DNA from: Nocardioidaceae bacterium
GTDB taxonomy: Bacteria; Actinomycetota; Actinomycetes; Propionibacteriales; Nocardioidaceae
Length of the DNA stretch: 33,438 nucleotides
Assembly: GCA_025927955.1 (NCBI GenBank)
Contig: JAICKK010000018.1
Coordinates: 1-33,438 of the forward strand
Direction: 5' to 3'
Numbering within the stretch: position 1 is the first letter of the stretch; each line of letters opens with the position of its first letter. This document shows positions 12,272 through 21,375 of the stretch, piece by piece. The notes beneath the pieces were generated by a model. It worked only from the letters and a program-made list of their open reading frames with translations. It did no database searches and was not told the origin of the DNA. Both the position numbers and the translations under genes were made by a program.

Positions 12272-12300
12272 TTGCACAGACAGACAGGTCTGTCTAGGTT
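12272..12300 (+). promoter_or_regulatory. Candidate promoter of the MFS gene with an internal TetR-type operator
   Basis: TTGCAC (12272-12277), 17-nt spacer, TAGGTT (12295-12300); AGACAGAC-AG-GTCTGTCT (12278-12295) is an 8-bp-arm perfect dyad filling the spacer. Confidence 0.75.
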
Positions 12301-12343
12301 GAACCGACCAGTCTGTACAAGACCACCCTGTCGGAGGCCCCGG

Positions 12344-13567
12344 ATGTCGACCACGCGCCCGCTGCTGCTGCTCGCCTCGCTGGTGGTGTCCTTCCTCGCC
12401 GCCGCCAGCGTCCCCACCCCGCTCTACGCGGTGTACCAGCGCGAGTGGGGCTTCTCGCCGATCACCACCACCGTGGTGTTCGGCGTGTACGCCGTCGCGG
12501 TCCTCTCCTCCCTGCTGGTCCTCGGCCGGGTCTCCGACCACGTCGGCCGGCGGCCCGTGCTGGTGGCGGCCCTGGTCGGCGAGGCTGCCTCGATGGTGGT
12601 CTTCGCGACGGCCGAGGGCGTCGCGGAGCTGCTCGTCGCCAGGGTGGTGCAGGGTGTGGCGACCGGGGTCGCCCTGGCCACGGTCGGTGCGGGGCTGCTG
12701 GACCTCGACCGGAAGCGGGGGACGGTGGCCAACGCCGTGGCGCCGGGTGTCGGCACCGGGTCGGGCGCCCTGGCCTCGGGACTGGTGGTGCAGCTGCTGC
12801 CCGCCCCGACGCACCTGGTCTACCTCGCGGCGATCGGGGTGTTCGCGCTGCAGGCCGCCGGTGTGCTGGCGATGCGCGAGACGGCGCCCCGGCGCGCCGG
12901 TGCGCTCGCGTCCCTGGTGCCCGACGTACGGCTGCCCCGGTCGGTGCGGGCCGCCGCGGTCACCGTGGCTCCGGTCCTGCTCGCCGTCTGGGCGCTCGCC
13001 GGGTTCTACGGGTCGCTCGGCCCCGCGCTCGTGCGGGAGCTGACGGGGTCGACGTCGTCCGTGCTGGCCGGGCTGGGCCTGTTCGTGCTGGCCGGTGTCG
13101 CGGCGCTGTCGGTGTTCGTGCTCCGCAACGCCGCTCCCACCGTCCTCATGTCCGGCGGCGTCGCCGCGCTCGTCGTCGGGGTCGCGCTGACCCTGCTCGC
13201 CGTCGACGCCCGGTCCGCCGTGGGCTTCTTCCTGGCGACCGCGGTCGCCGGGGTCGGGTTCGGCAGCGGCTTCCAGGGCGGCATCCGGACGGTGCTCCCT
13301 CTTCCCCGGCCGCACGAGCGGGCGGGCGTGCTGTCGGTGCTCTACATGGTCTCCTACCTCGGGCTCGGCGGGCCGGCCGTCGTGGCGGGCGTGCTGGTGG
13401 TGCACGGGGGCGGGCTGCTGGCCACGACCCGGGAGTACGCCGCGGCGGTCATCCTCGCCGCGCTGCTGGCCGCGGTCGGCCTGGCGCGCCGACCACGACC
13501 GCTGGTGCCGGTGCTCCCACCGGCCGTCGCCGGCAGTAGGATCAGACAGTCCTGTCCAGGAGGTTGA
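12344..13567 (+). CDS. MFS transporter
   Basis: About 12 hydrophobic segments, MFS loop motif GRVSDHVGRRPV; ATG after GGAGG. Confidence 0.88.
   Translation: MSTTRPLLLLASLVVSFLAAASVPTPLYAVYQREWGFSPITTTVVFGVYAVAVLSSLLVLGRVSDHVGRRPVLVAALVGEAASMVVFATAEGVAELLVARVVQGVATGVALATVGAGLLDLDRKRGTVANAVAPGVGTGSGALASGLVVQLLPAPTHLVYLAAIGVFALQAAGVLAMRETAPRRAGALASLVPDVRLPRSVRAAAVTVAPVLLAVWALAGFYGSLGPALVRELTGSTSSVLAGLGLFVLAGVAALSVFVLRNAAPTVLMSGGVAALVVGVALTLLAVDARSAVGFFLATAVAGVGFGSGFQGGIRTVLPLPRPHERAGVLSVLYMVSYLGLGGPAVVAGVLVVHGGGLLATTREYAAAVILAALLAAVGLARRPRPLVPVLPPAVAGSRIRQSCPGG
13544..13557. promoter_or_regulatory. Second operator-like dyad at the MFS 3' end / tetR RBS
   Basis: GACAG-TC-CTGTC matches the inner part of the 12278-12295 dyad and ends at the AGGAGG of the tetR gene. 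Confidence 0.45.
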
Positions 13568-13572
13568 CGACG

Positions 13573-14166
13573 ATGCCCGCCAGGACCGTGAGCCATCGGC
13601 AGCCCCGCCGGCCCTCGGCACGCGCGCGCCTGCTCGAGGCCGCCGACGAGCTCTTCTACCGCGAGGGCGTGCAGAGCGTCGGCATCGACCGGGTGATCGA
13701 GCACGCCGGTGTCGCGAAGGCCTCCTTGTACAACGTCTTCGGCAGCAAGGAGGAGCTGGTGCACGCCTACCTCCTCGAGCGGCGTGCCGCGACCACCGCC
13801 CGGGTCACCGCCGCGGTGGAGCAGCACGACGACCCCCGCGAGAGGATCCTGGCCGTCTTCGACTCCCAGGTCGCCTACGTCCGCAAGCGCGGGTTCCGGG
13901 GCTGCGCGTTCGCGGGCGCCAGCGCCGAGGCGAGGCCGGGCGGGCTCGTCGAGGAGGCCACCCGCGACTACCGCGGCTGGTTCCGCGCCCTGTTCACGGG
14001 GCTGGCGAGGCAGGCAGGCGTGCCGGACCCCGAGCTGCTCGGCCGGCAGCTGCAGCTGCTCTACGACGGCGCGCTGTCCTCGGCGAACCTCGACCACGAC
14101 CTCGACGCTCCGCAGGCCGCCCGTGCGGCCGCCGCAGCACTGCTCTGCGCGGCCGCCGCCTCCTGA
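13573..14166 (+). CDS. TetR/AcrR family transcriptional regulator
   Basis: RARLLEAADELFYREGVQSVGIDRVIEHAGVAKASLYNVFGSKEELVHAYL HTH; CAGGAGG upstream. Confidence 0.92.
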   Translation: MPARTVSHRQPRRPSARARLLEAADELFYREGVQSVGIDRVIEHAGVAKASLYNVFGSKEELVHAYLLERRAATTARVTAAVEQHDDPRERILAVFDSQVAYVRKRGFRGCAFAGASAEARPGGLVEEATRDYRGWFRALFTGLARQAGVPDPELLGRQLQLLYDGALSSANLDHDLDAPQAARAAAAALLCAAAAS

Positions 14167-14220
14167 GGGGCGATCGGCACCTACAGGTGTCTCCCGCCGA
14201 GCAGCGGGGTATAGGCCGCC

Positions 14221-15303
14221 ATGCGAACCCGCCTGCTCCCGACACTGCTCGTGCTGGCGCTTGCCGCGATGGCTCTCGCCGGATGCAGCGGGTCGAGCCA
14301 CGACTCGGCCGGCGCGTCCTCACCCTCCCCGTCCGCCTCCACGGGCACGGTGGCCAACGCCGTCCAGCCGCCCGGCCGGGAGGTCTGCCACGGCCGGACG
14401 GTCCCGCAGATGGTGCGCGAGGTCGAGCCCAGCGTGGTGACCGTCCGCACCCAGAAGGGGCTGGGGAGCGGCATCGTCTACCGCAAGGACACCGTGCTCA
14501 CCGACCAGCACGTCGTCGCGGTCCAGGAGGGCCAGCCGGACGTGGTCCCGACCGTCGAGCTCGCCCTCGCCGACGGGTCCACGATCAAGGGGACGGTGAC
14601 CGGCAGCGACCTGCTGACCGACCTCGCCGTCATCCACGTGTCGGGCAGGCAGCTGCCACCGCTGACCTTCCGGACGTCGCTGCCGCAGCCCGGCGAGACG
14701 GTCCTCGCGATCGGCAGCCCGCTGGGGTTCAACAGCAGCGTGACCGAGGGCATCGTGTCCGCGCTCGGCCGGAACCTGCCGGCGTCACAGTCGTCGCTGC
14801 CGCTGGTCGACCTGATCCAGACGGATGCGGCCATCTCCCCCGGCAACTCCGGTGGCGCCCTGGTCGACGTCTGCGGGCAGGTCGTCGGCATCAACGAGGC
14901 CTACATCCCACCCCAGTCGGGCGCGGTCTCGTTGGGCTTCGCCACCCCGGCCGTGGTGGCCACCAACATCGCCGACCAGCTGGTCAAGAACGGCACCGCG
15001 CAGCACCCCTACCTCGGGATCCGGCTGACCAACCTGACACCCGCGATCGCCTCGGCGCTCGGGACCGGCGTCCGGTCGGGGGTCGTCGTCGTGGACGTGC
15101 TGGCCGGTGGGCCGGCGGCGAAGGCCGGCGTGCAGCGCGGTGACGTGATCACCCGGCTCGGCGGCCACCCGGTCTCCAGCTACGCCGACCTGCTGGGGAC
15201 GCTACGGACGACCACGCCCGGGAGCACGCTGAAGATGACCGTCGACCGGGACGGCACGAAGAAGCAGCTCACCGTCACCGTGGGCTCCCGGAAGGCCGGC
15301 TGA
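14221..15303 (+). CDS. HtrA/DegP-like trypsin-family serine protease with PDZ domain, putative lipoprotein
   Basis: Signal with lipobox LAGC; catalytic TDQHVV, LTDLAV, GNSGGALVD; C-terminal PDZ-like GVVVVDVLAGGPAAKAGVQRGDVITRLGG. Confidence 0.9.
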   Translation: MRTRLLPTLLVLALAAMALAGCSGSSHDSAGASSPSPSASTGTVANAVQPPGREVCHGRTVPQMVREVEPSVVTVRTQKGLGSGIVYRKDTVLTDQHVVAVQEGQPDVVPTVELALADGSTIKGTVTGSDLLTDLAVIHVSGRQLPPLTFRTSLPQPGETVLAIGSPLGFNSSVTEGIVSALGRNLPASQSSLPLVDLIQTDAAISPGNSGGALVDVCGQVVGINEAYIPPQSGAVSLGFATPAVVATNIADQLVKNGTAQHPYLGIRLTNLTPAIASALGTGVRSGVVVVDVLAGGPAAKAGVQRGDVITRLGGHPVSSYADLLGTLRTTTPGSTLKMTVDRDGTKKQLTVTVGSRKAG

Positions 15304-15377
15304 TCGCCGGGACCGCGCGAGACGACGTGACCCCGCAGCCGCCGCATACCTTGGGTGCAGTCGGGGCACACGCGGAG

Positions 15378-15791
15378 ATGCCGACCCCCTCCCGTCTCCT
15401 GGTGACCGTCGCGACGGTCGCGCTGCTCGTCCCGACCGCGGCGTGCGATCCGTCCACCGGAGGGAACACGCGTCCCGGGACGGCCGACGTCACCGGCGCG
15501 CAGGAGACCCTCTCCTTCACCGTCGGTCCCTCGGGCAAGGTCGCCGCGCCGGTGTCGATGGACGTGCACGAGGGCACCGACGTGAAGTTCATGCTCGACA
15601 ACCGCAGCGGGCAGAGCTTCCGCCTTCGCGTGGTGGGCCCCGACGGCAACGACGAGGCCGTGGTGGTGGCGCCACCGAAGCATCCCGGGCAGATCAACGT
15701 GGTGCTCGCGCGGCCCGGCCGGCACACGGTCGTCGTCTCCAGCGGCGCTGCGACCCCGGCCGGGAGGTACCTCGTCCAGGTCAGCAGGTAG
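15378..15791 (+). CDS. Putative small lipoprotein of unknown function
   Basis: MPTPSRLLVTVATVALLVPTAACDPS lipobox-like leader, beta-rich remainder. Start uncertain (ORF extends to 15327). Confidence 0.6.
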   Translation: MPTPSRLLVTVATVALLVPTAACDPSTGGNTRPGTADVTGAQETLSFTVGPSGKVAAPVSMDVHEGTDVKFMLDNRSGQSFRLRVVGPDGNDEAVVVAPPKHPGQINVVLARPGRHTVVVSSGAATPAGRYLVQVSR

Positions 15792-15797
15792 CCGGGG

Positions 15798-16217
15798 TCA
15801 GCCGGCCAGGTTCTGCAGCCGGACCTGGCCCCTGGCGGCGACCCTGCCGTCCTCGTCGGTCGTCTCCACCAGCCACACCTGCTGGGAGCGGCCCCGGTGC
15901 AGCGGGGTGGCGGTGGAGGTCAGCGTGCCCTCGCGGACCGCCCGGTAGAAGTCGGTGTTGTTGTTGACCCCGACCACCTTCCGCCCAGGGTCGTCCCGGG
16001 CCGCCCACAGGGCGGCCCCGACGCTGGCCAGCGTCTCGATCACGCTGCAGTGCACGCCGCCGTGCACGATGCCGTAGGGCTGGTGCAGCTCCGGGCGGGC
16101 GGTCCAGGTGGCCACCACCCGGTCCGGGGTCAGCTCCGTGAACTCGACGCCGAGGTGCCGGACGAAGGCCCCGGTGATGTCGGTCTCGGGCGGGAAGGCG
16201 TCGGGCGAGACGGTCAT
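15798..16217 (-). CDS. PaaI-like hotdog-fold thioesterase
   Basis: GIVHGGVHCSVIETLASVGAALWA is typical of the hotdog/PaaI family; divergent to boxB. Confidence 0.85.
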   Translation of the reverse strand: MTVSPDAFPPETDITGAFVRHLGVEFTELTPDRVVATWTARPELHQPYGIVHGGVHCSVIETLASVGAALWAARDDPGRKVVGVNNNTDFYRAVREGTLTSTATPLHRGRSQQVWLVETTDEDGRVAARGQVRLQNLAG

Positions 16218-16278
16218 CGCAGGAGTATCGCCTGCTCGGTCCGGAGGACGGACGGCCCCCCGGACAGTCGACAAAGTC

Positions 16279-16307
16279 TTGGCACATCCGCAACAAGAGT
16301 GTAGAAC
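16279..16307 (+). promoter_or_regulatory. Candidate boxB promoter
   Basis: TTGGCA (16279-16284), 17-nt spacer, TAGAAC (16302-16307). Confidence 0.5.
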
Positions 16308-16357
16308 TTGACAGGTAGTCAGCCCGAGCGAGCGCGAGACCGAGCGGCAGGAGCGAC

Positions 16358-17848
16358 ATGACGACCGACCCCGAGGCTGCCGACCGGACAGGAACGGCGC
16401 CGGCCCCCACCGGGCCCCTGAGCCGCATCGACTACTCCGAACGCATCCCGAACAACGTCGGCCTCAACGACGACCGCCGCCTCCAGCGGGCCCTCGAGGG
16501 CTGGCAGCCGAAGTTCCTCGACTGGTGGCGCACCCTTGGCCCCGCGCTGCCCACCAAGGACGTCTACCTCCGCACCGCGATCGCCGTCGGCCGCGACGGC
16601 TGGGCGCACTTCGACCACGTCCCCATGGAGGACTACCGCTGGGGCATCTTCCTGGCCGAGCGGGACCCCGACCGGGTCGTGCACTTCGGCAAGCACAAGG
16701 GCGAGCCCGCCTGGCAGGAGGTCCCGGGTGAGCACCGTGCCGACCTCATGCGGCTGATCGTCATACAGGGGGACACGGAGCCGGCCTCGGTGGAGCAGCA
16801 GCGCGTGCTCGGCGACACCGCCCCCAGCATCTACGACCTGCGCAACCTCTTCCAGGTCAACGTCGAGGAGGGGCGCCACCTGTGGGCGATGGTCTACCTG
16901 CTGCACGCCTACTTCGGTCGCGAGGGCCGCGAGGAGGCCGAGCAGCTGCTCAAGCGCAACAGCGGCGACCTCGACGCGCCCCGCATCCTCGGCGCCTTCA
17001 ACGAGGCGACCACCGACTGGCTGCAGTTCTTCATGTTCACCTACTTCACCGACCGGGACGGGAAGTACCAGCTCGGCACCCTCAAGGAGTCGGCCTTCGA
17101 CCCGCTGGCGCGCACCTGCGAGTTCATGCTCAAGGAGGAGGCGCACCACATGTTCGTCGGCACCACCGGTGTGCAGCGCACCGTCGAGCGCACCGCCGAG
17201 CTGATGGCCGAGCACGGGACCGCCGACATCCTCCCGTACGGCGGCATCCCGCTGTCGACGATCCAGAAGTACCTCAACTTCCAGTTCTCGGTGTCCATGG
17301 ACCTGTTCGGCTCCGAGCAGTCCACCAACGCCGGCAACTACTACTCCTCCGGACTCAAGGGACGCTGGCAGGAGACCCGCCGCAAGGACGACCACGTGCT
17401 TGTCGACGACACGCGCACGATGCGCTACGTCGAGGACGGTGAGATCCGCGATCGCGTCGTGCCCACCCTGTCCGCGCTGAACCTCGACCTTCGCGACGAG
17501 TACGTCGCCGACTGCGCGAACGGCGTGCGCCGCTGGAACCAGGCGCTCGAGGACGCGGGGCTGGAGGAGCGGCTCCTGCTGCCGCACGAGGGCTTCAACC
17601 GGCGGGTCGGGGTGTATGCCGCCCACCACGTCTCGCCCGAGGGGCGGGTGCTCTCCGACGAGGAGTGGGACGCCGCCAAGGACGCGTGGTTGCCGTCCGC
17701 CGAGGACCGGGCGGCCGTCGCGGCGCTGATGGTGCCGGAGTACGAGTACGGCAGGTTCGCCGGCTGGATCGCCCCTCCGCAGACCGGCATCAACGACCAG
17801 CCGGTGGAGTTCGACTACGTGCACCTGGCGGAGGAGGGCCTGGCCTGA
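16358..17848 (+). CDS. boxB: Benzoyl-CoA 2,3-epoxidase oxygenase component BoxB
   Basis: 496 aa; IDYSERIPNNVGLNDDRRLQRALEGWQPKFLDWW, diiron-type EEGRHLWAM and EEAHHMFVG motifs, NYYSSGLKGRWQE. Confidence 0.94.
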   Translation: MTTDPEAADRTGTAPAPTGPLSRIDYSERIPNNVGLNDDRRLQRALEGWQPKFLDWWRTLGPALPTKDVYLRTAIAVGRDGWAHFDHVPMEDYRWGIFLAERDPDRVVHFGKHKGEPAWQEVPGEHRADLMRLIVIQGDTEPASVEQQRVLGDTAPSIYDLRNLFQVNVEEGRHLWAMVYLLHAYFGREGREEAEQLLKRNSGDLDAPRILGAFNEATTDWLQFFMFTYFTDRDGKYQLGTLKESAFDPLARTCEFMLKEEAHHMFVGTTGVQRTVERTAELMAEHGTADILPYGGIPLSTIQKYLNFQFSVSMDLFGSEQSTNAGNYYSSGLKGRWQETRRKDDHVLVDDTRTMRYVEDGEIRDRVVPTLSALNLDLRDEYVADCANGVRRWNQALEDAGLEERLLLPHEGFNRRVGVYAAHHVSPEGRVLSDEEWDAAKDAWLPSAEDRAAVAALMVPEYEYGRFAGWIAPPQTGINDQPVEFDYVHLAEEGLA

Positions 17849-17945
17849 TCGACGGCCCCGACGCTGGTTTGGCCCGGCGCCGGCGGGGATACGGTCAAGG
17901 GTGCGGGGGTCGTCCGTCATGACCGCATGAAGAGGAGCACCGTCG

Positions 17946-18578
17946 TTGACCGAGTCGCAGGACGCCCGTGTCCGGCTGAGCCTCTCCTGGCTCCACGAGG
18001 TGGACCCGACGTGGGACGCCGACAAGCGGCATGTGATCGGGTCCGTGCCTCCGGGCGCCCTGGAGGTGTCGTACGCCCCCGGTGCCCGACTGCCGGGTGA
18101 CTGGTGGATGGCCAGCACTCCGTCCGGGTCGGTCGTCGGGTACGGGTCGCTGGACGCCACCTGGGGCGGCGACGCCGAGATCCTGCTCGCTGTCCGCTCC
18201 TCCGCCTGGGGGCAGGGCGTCGGCTCGTTCATCCTCGCGCACCTCGAGGCGGAGGCTGCCCTGCGCGGGCTCAACTACGTCTACAACCGCATCCCGGACT
18301 CGCATCCGCGGCGCGAGAGGCTGCGGTCCTGGCTCGAGGCCCGCGGCTACTCCGGCTCGGGGGCGGACCCGACGCTGCGCAAGCTGGTCGGTGCCGACCG
18401 GGCGCGGCGTCCCGCCCCGGCCGGCCCGACGACCGCGCACGCCGCACCCTCCCGCTCCGCCACCGGCGGTGGGAGCGGCGGGGACGGCAGGGACGGCGCC
18501 GGGGGTGAGCCCGGCGAGCGCGGCCCGGGTCACGAGGAGTCCGGCGGGTACGTCGACGTGGAGCACCACCAGTACTGA
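17946..18578 (+). CDS. GNAT-family N-acetyltransferase with Gly/Asp-rich tail
   Basis: TTG start after GAGGAG; acetyl-CoA-binding-like SSAWGQGVGSFILAHLEAEAALRGLNYVYNRI; tail ends GHEESGGYVDVEHHQY. Confidence 0.72.
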   Translation: MTESQDARVRLSLSWLHEVDPTWDADKRHVIGSVPPGALEVSYAPGARLPGDWWMASTPSGSVVGYGSLDATWGGDAEILLAVRSSAWGQGVGSFILAHLEAEAALRGLNYVYNRIPDSHPRRERLRSWLEARGYSGSGADPTLRKLVGADRARRPAPAGPTTAHAAPSRSATGGGSGGDGRDGAGGEPGERGPGHEESGGYVDVEHHQY

Positions 18579-18639
18579 GCAGGGTGCCGATGCGCCGGTC
18601 CGCCGGGCGACCGTCAACGACCATGAGGAGTACGCCTGG

Positions 18640-19563
18640 TCAGGGGTGCGGGCCGGCGGCCGCGTCCATCCGGTCCCACTCGGCCTGGGCCCGCCGGTGC
18701 CAGCGGTCGTGCCGGTCGTGGAAGGCGGCCGCCGCGCGCGGGCCGGGCCAGTCGTGGTCGAGCAGCTCGCGGGGAAGCCCCGGGTCGAGGAAGGGGAACC
18801 GGCGCCACTCCTGCACCATCTCGACCTGCGACACGAAGGCCTCCTCCGGGGAGTCCGGCGCCCGGGTCGCGAAGTCGTCGAGGAAGGAGAGGTACCGCCT
18901 CTCGACGTCGGCGAGGTCCCACGCCTCGACCAGCAGCCGCTCCTCGCTGCCGATGCCGCCCGCGGGCCCGACCCAGGCGAAGGCCTGCTCCTCCAGCCCG
19001 AGGTCGCGGACCACCGCGCGTACCTCGTCGGCCAGGCCGTCGTCGGGCGTCACCCACAGCCCCGACGTCGGGGAGCCGAGGCCGAGCCAGGTCAGCCTGG
19101 TGCGGAGCCGGTGTCTCAGCCGCCGCTGGGTCTCGGGGATGGGGACGCTGAGCACCAGCCACCGTCCGTCCCACGGCCGCCGCTCGCGCATGAACCCGTA
19201 GATCCTCCGGGTGCCCTCGGCGAGAAGTGCGCCGCCGGAGGGCGTGAGGCTCCACGACACCCGGCGGCCGTGCCGGCTCGAGACCAGCAGGTCCTCGCCG
19301 GCGAGGCGCGTCAGCGCCTGGCGGGCCGACTTCTCCTCCACGCCGAGGACGCGGAGCGCCTCGAGGAGGGTGGCGGTCCAGACCCGCTGGGAGCGCGGGT
19401 GCACGAACTCGCCGAGCACCGTGAGCAGCAACGACCGGGCGCTCGCGGAGCCGGTCTCGCGGCGGCGCGGCGGCGGTAGGCGCAGCGGATCGCTCAGGGC
19501 TCCCCCTTCCACGGCGCCGGCCGTCGAGGACGACGTGCCGGTCTCGCCGAGAATATGCGACAC
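18640..19563 (-). CDS. PaaX family transcriptional regulator
   Basis: SARSLLLTVLGEFVHPRSQRVWTATLLEALRVLGVEEKSARQALTRLAGEDLLVSSRHGRRVSWSLT winged helix; RRPWDGRWLVLSVPIPETQRRLRHRLRTRLTWLGLGSPTSGLWVTP. GTG start at 19563, alternatives possible. Confidence 0.88.
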   Translation of the reverse strand: MSHILGETGTSSSTAGAVEGGALSDPLRLPPPRRRETGSASARSLLLTVLGEFVHPRSQRVWTATLLEALRVLGVEEKSARQALTRLAGEDLLVSSRHGRRVSWSLTPSGGALLAEGTRRIYGFMRERRPWDGRWLVLSVPIPETQRRLRHRLRTRLTWLGLGSPTSGLWVTPDDGLADEVRAVVRDLGLEEQAFAWVGPAGGIGSEERLLVEAWDLADVERRYLSFLDDFATRAPDSPEEAFVSQVEMVQEWRRFPFLDPGLPRELLDHDWPGPRAAAAFHDRHDRWHRRAQAEWDRMDAAAGPHP

Positions 19564-19600
19564 AGCCTTGACGGTCTACCAGGCGAGCGTAGAGTGTCGC
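19557..19600 (+). promoter_or_regulatory. Candidate boxC operon promoter with flanking inverted repeat
   Basis: TTGACG (19568-19573), 16-nt spacer, TAGAGT (19590-19595), bracketed by GCGACAC (19557-19563) and GTGTCGC (19594-19600). Confidence 0.6.
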
Positions 19601-19645
19601 GCAGCCGACGAGCCTTCGGTGGACCTTCGGATCAGAGGTGCTGCA

Positions 19646-21373
19646 GTGACCGTCCTCGAGACCAGCCAGGACGCCGACGGGCACAGCGGCGGCAGCACCG
19701 GGCCCACGCCGCCCGAGGTCGACTTCGACACCGAGCCGGGCCGCTACCGGCACTGGCGCCTCGACGTCGAAGGCGAGGTGGCGACCCTGACGCTTGCCGT
19801 CGACGAGTCGGCCGGCCTGGTCGGTGGCTACGACCTGAAGGCGAACTCCTACGACCTCGGCGTCGACATCGAGCTGTACGACGCCGTGCAGCGGCTGAGG
19901 TTCGAGCATCCCGGCGTCAAGGCCGTCGTGATGACCGGCGGGCTGGAGCGGATGTTCTGCGCAGGCGCCAACATCCGGATGCTCGCGCAGTCCAGCCACG
20001 CCTGGAAGGTGAACTTCTGCAAGTTCACCAACGAGACCCGCAACGCCATCGAGGACGCCAGCGCGAGCAGCGGGCAGACCTGGCTCGCGGCGCTCAACGG
20101 CACCGCGGCCGGCGGCGGCTACGAGCTGGCGCTGGCCTGCGACGAGATCGTCCTCATGGACGACGGGTCCTCGACGGTGAGCCTGCCCGAGGTCCCGCTG
20201 CTCGGCGTGCTGCCCGGCACCGGCGGGCTGACCCGCGTGGTCGACAAGCGGCACGTGCGCAAGGACCGCGCGGACGTGTTCGCCACGAGGTCCGAGGGCT
20301 ACCGCGGCGCGACGGCGGTCGAGTGGGGGCTGGTCGACGCCACCGTGCCGCGCAACCGGTGGCAGGAGGAGATCGCGGCGCGCGCCCGGGCCGCCGCGGA
20401 CGCCTCCACCCGGCCCGGTGGGCGGGGGGTGGCGCTGGCGCCGCTCGAGCGCGAGCAGACCGACGACTCCCTGCGCTACCCCTACCTCAGCGCCGCTCTG
20501 GACCGCACCGCACGCCGCGTCGAGATCACCATCGAGGGCCCCGACGGCGACCCGCCGCCCGACGCCGCCGGCGCCCTCGACCAGGGCGCGGGCTACTGGC
20601 CGTTCGCGGTGGCCCGGGCGCTCGACGACCTCGTGCTGCGGCTGCGCACCAACGAGCCGGATCTCGGCACCTGGGTGTTCCGCACCTCCGGCGACGTCGA
20701 CCGCGTCCTGGCGTACGACGGGCAGCTGCGCGACCTCGACGAGTCCGGCGACTGGTTCGCGCACGAGACCGTGCAGTACCTCAAGCGCACGCTCAAGCGG
20801 CTCGACGTCACCAGCCGCAGCATGGTGGCGGTCATCGAGCCGGGGAGCTGCTTCGGCGGCTTCCTGCTGGACGTGGCGCTGGCCTGCGACCGGCAGTACA
20901 TGCTCGAGGGCGTCTACGAGGACGTCGACCCCGACGCGGACCCGGCGGTGGTCGTGCTCACCGCCAGCAACGACGGGCGGCTGCCGATGGGCAACGGCCT
21001 GTCCCGGCTCGCGTCGCGGTTCTGGGGCCACGACGACGGGCTGGAGGCGGCCCGCGGCCGGATCGGCGAGCGGCTCGACGCCCGGGCGGCGGAGGAGGCC
21101 GGCCTGGTGACCATGGCGCTGGACGACCTCGACCTGCCCGACGAGCTCCGCATCGTGCTGGAGGAGCGGGCGTCGCTGTCCCCCGACGCGCTGACCGGCA
21201 TGGAGGCCAACCACCGCTTCGTCGGTCCGGAGAGCATGGAGACCAAGATCTTCGGCCGGCTCACGGCCTGGCAGAACTGGGTCTTCGTGCGGCCCAACGC
21301 GTCGGGGCCCGACGGGGCGCTGCGGCGCTACGGCACCGGGCGGCGCGGCGACTACGACCACCGGCGGGTCTGA
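19646..21373 (+). CDS. boxC: 2,3-epoxybenzoyl-CoA dihydrolase BoxC
   Basis: 575 aa, crotonase-like; GLERMFCAGANIRML, LNGTAAGGGYELALACDEIVLMDDGSSTVSLPEVPLLGVLPGTGGLTR; position next to boxB. GTG start inferred. Confidence 0.92.
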   Translation: MTVLETSQDADGHSGGSTGPTPPEVDFDTEPGRYRHWRLDVEGEVATLTLAVDESAGLVGGYDLKANSYDLGVDIELYDAVQRLRFEHPGVKAVVMTGGLERMFCAGANIRMLAQSSHAWKVNFCKFTNETRNAIEDASASSGQTWLAALNGTAAGGGYELALACDEIVLMDDGSSTVSLPEVPLLGVLPGTGGLTRVVDKRHVRKDRADVFATRSEGYRGATAVEWGLVDATVPRNRWQEEIAARARAAADASTRPGGRGVALAPLEREQTDDSLRYPYLSAALDRTARRVEITIEGPDGDPPPDAAGALDQGAGYWPFAVARALDDLVLRLRTNEPDLGTWVFRTSGDVDRVLAYDGQLRDLDESGDWFAHETVQYLKRTLKRLDVTSRSMVAVIEPGSCFGGFLLDVALACDRQYMLEGVYEDVDPDADPAVVVLTASNDGRLPMGNGLSRLASRFWGHDDGLEAARGRIGERLDARAAEEAGLVTMALDDLDLPDELRIVLEERASLSPDALTGMEANHRFVGPESMETKIFGRLTAWQNWVFVRPNASGPDGALRRYGTGRRGDYDHRRV

Positions 21374-21375
21374 GG

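Noticed and set aside
16296-16313. CAAGAGTGTAGAACTTG as an operator in front of boxB
   Set aside because: Only the outer 4 nt (CAAG/CTTG) pair; the interior is not symmetric.
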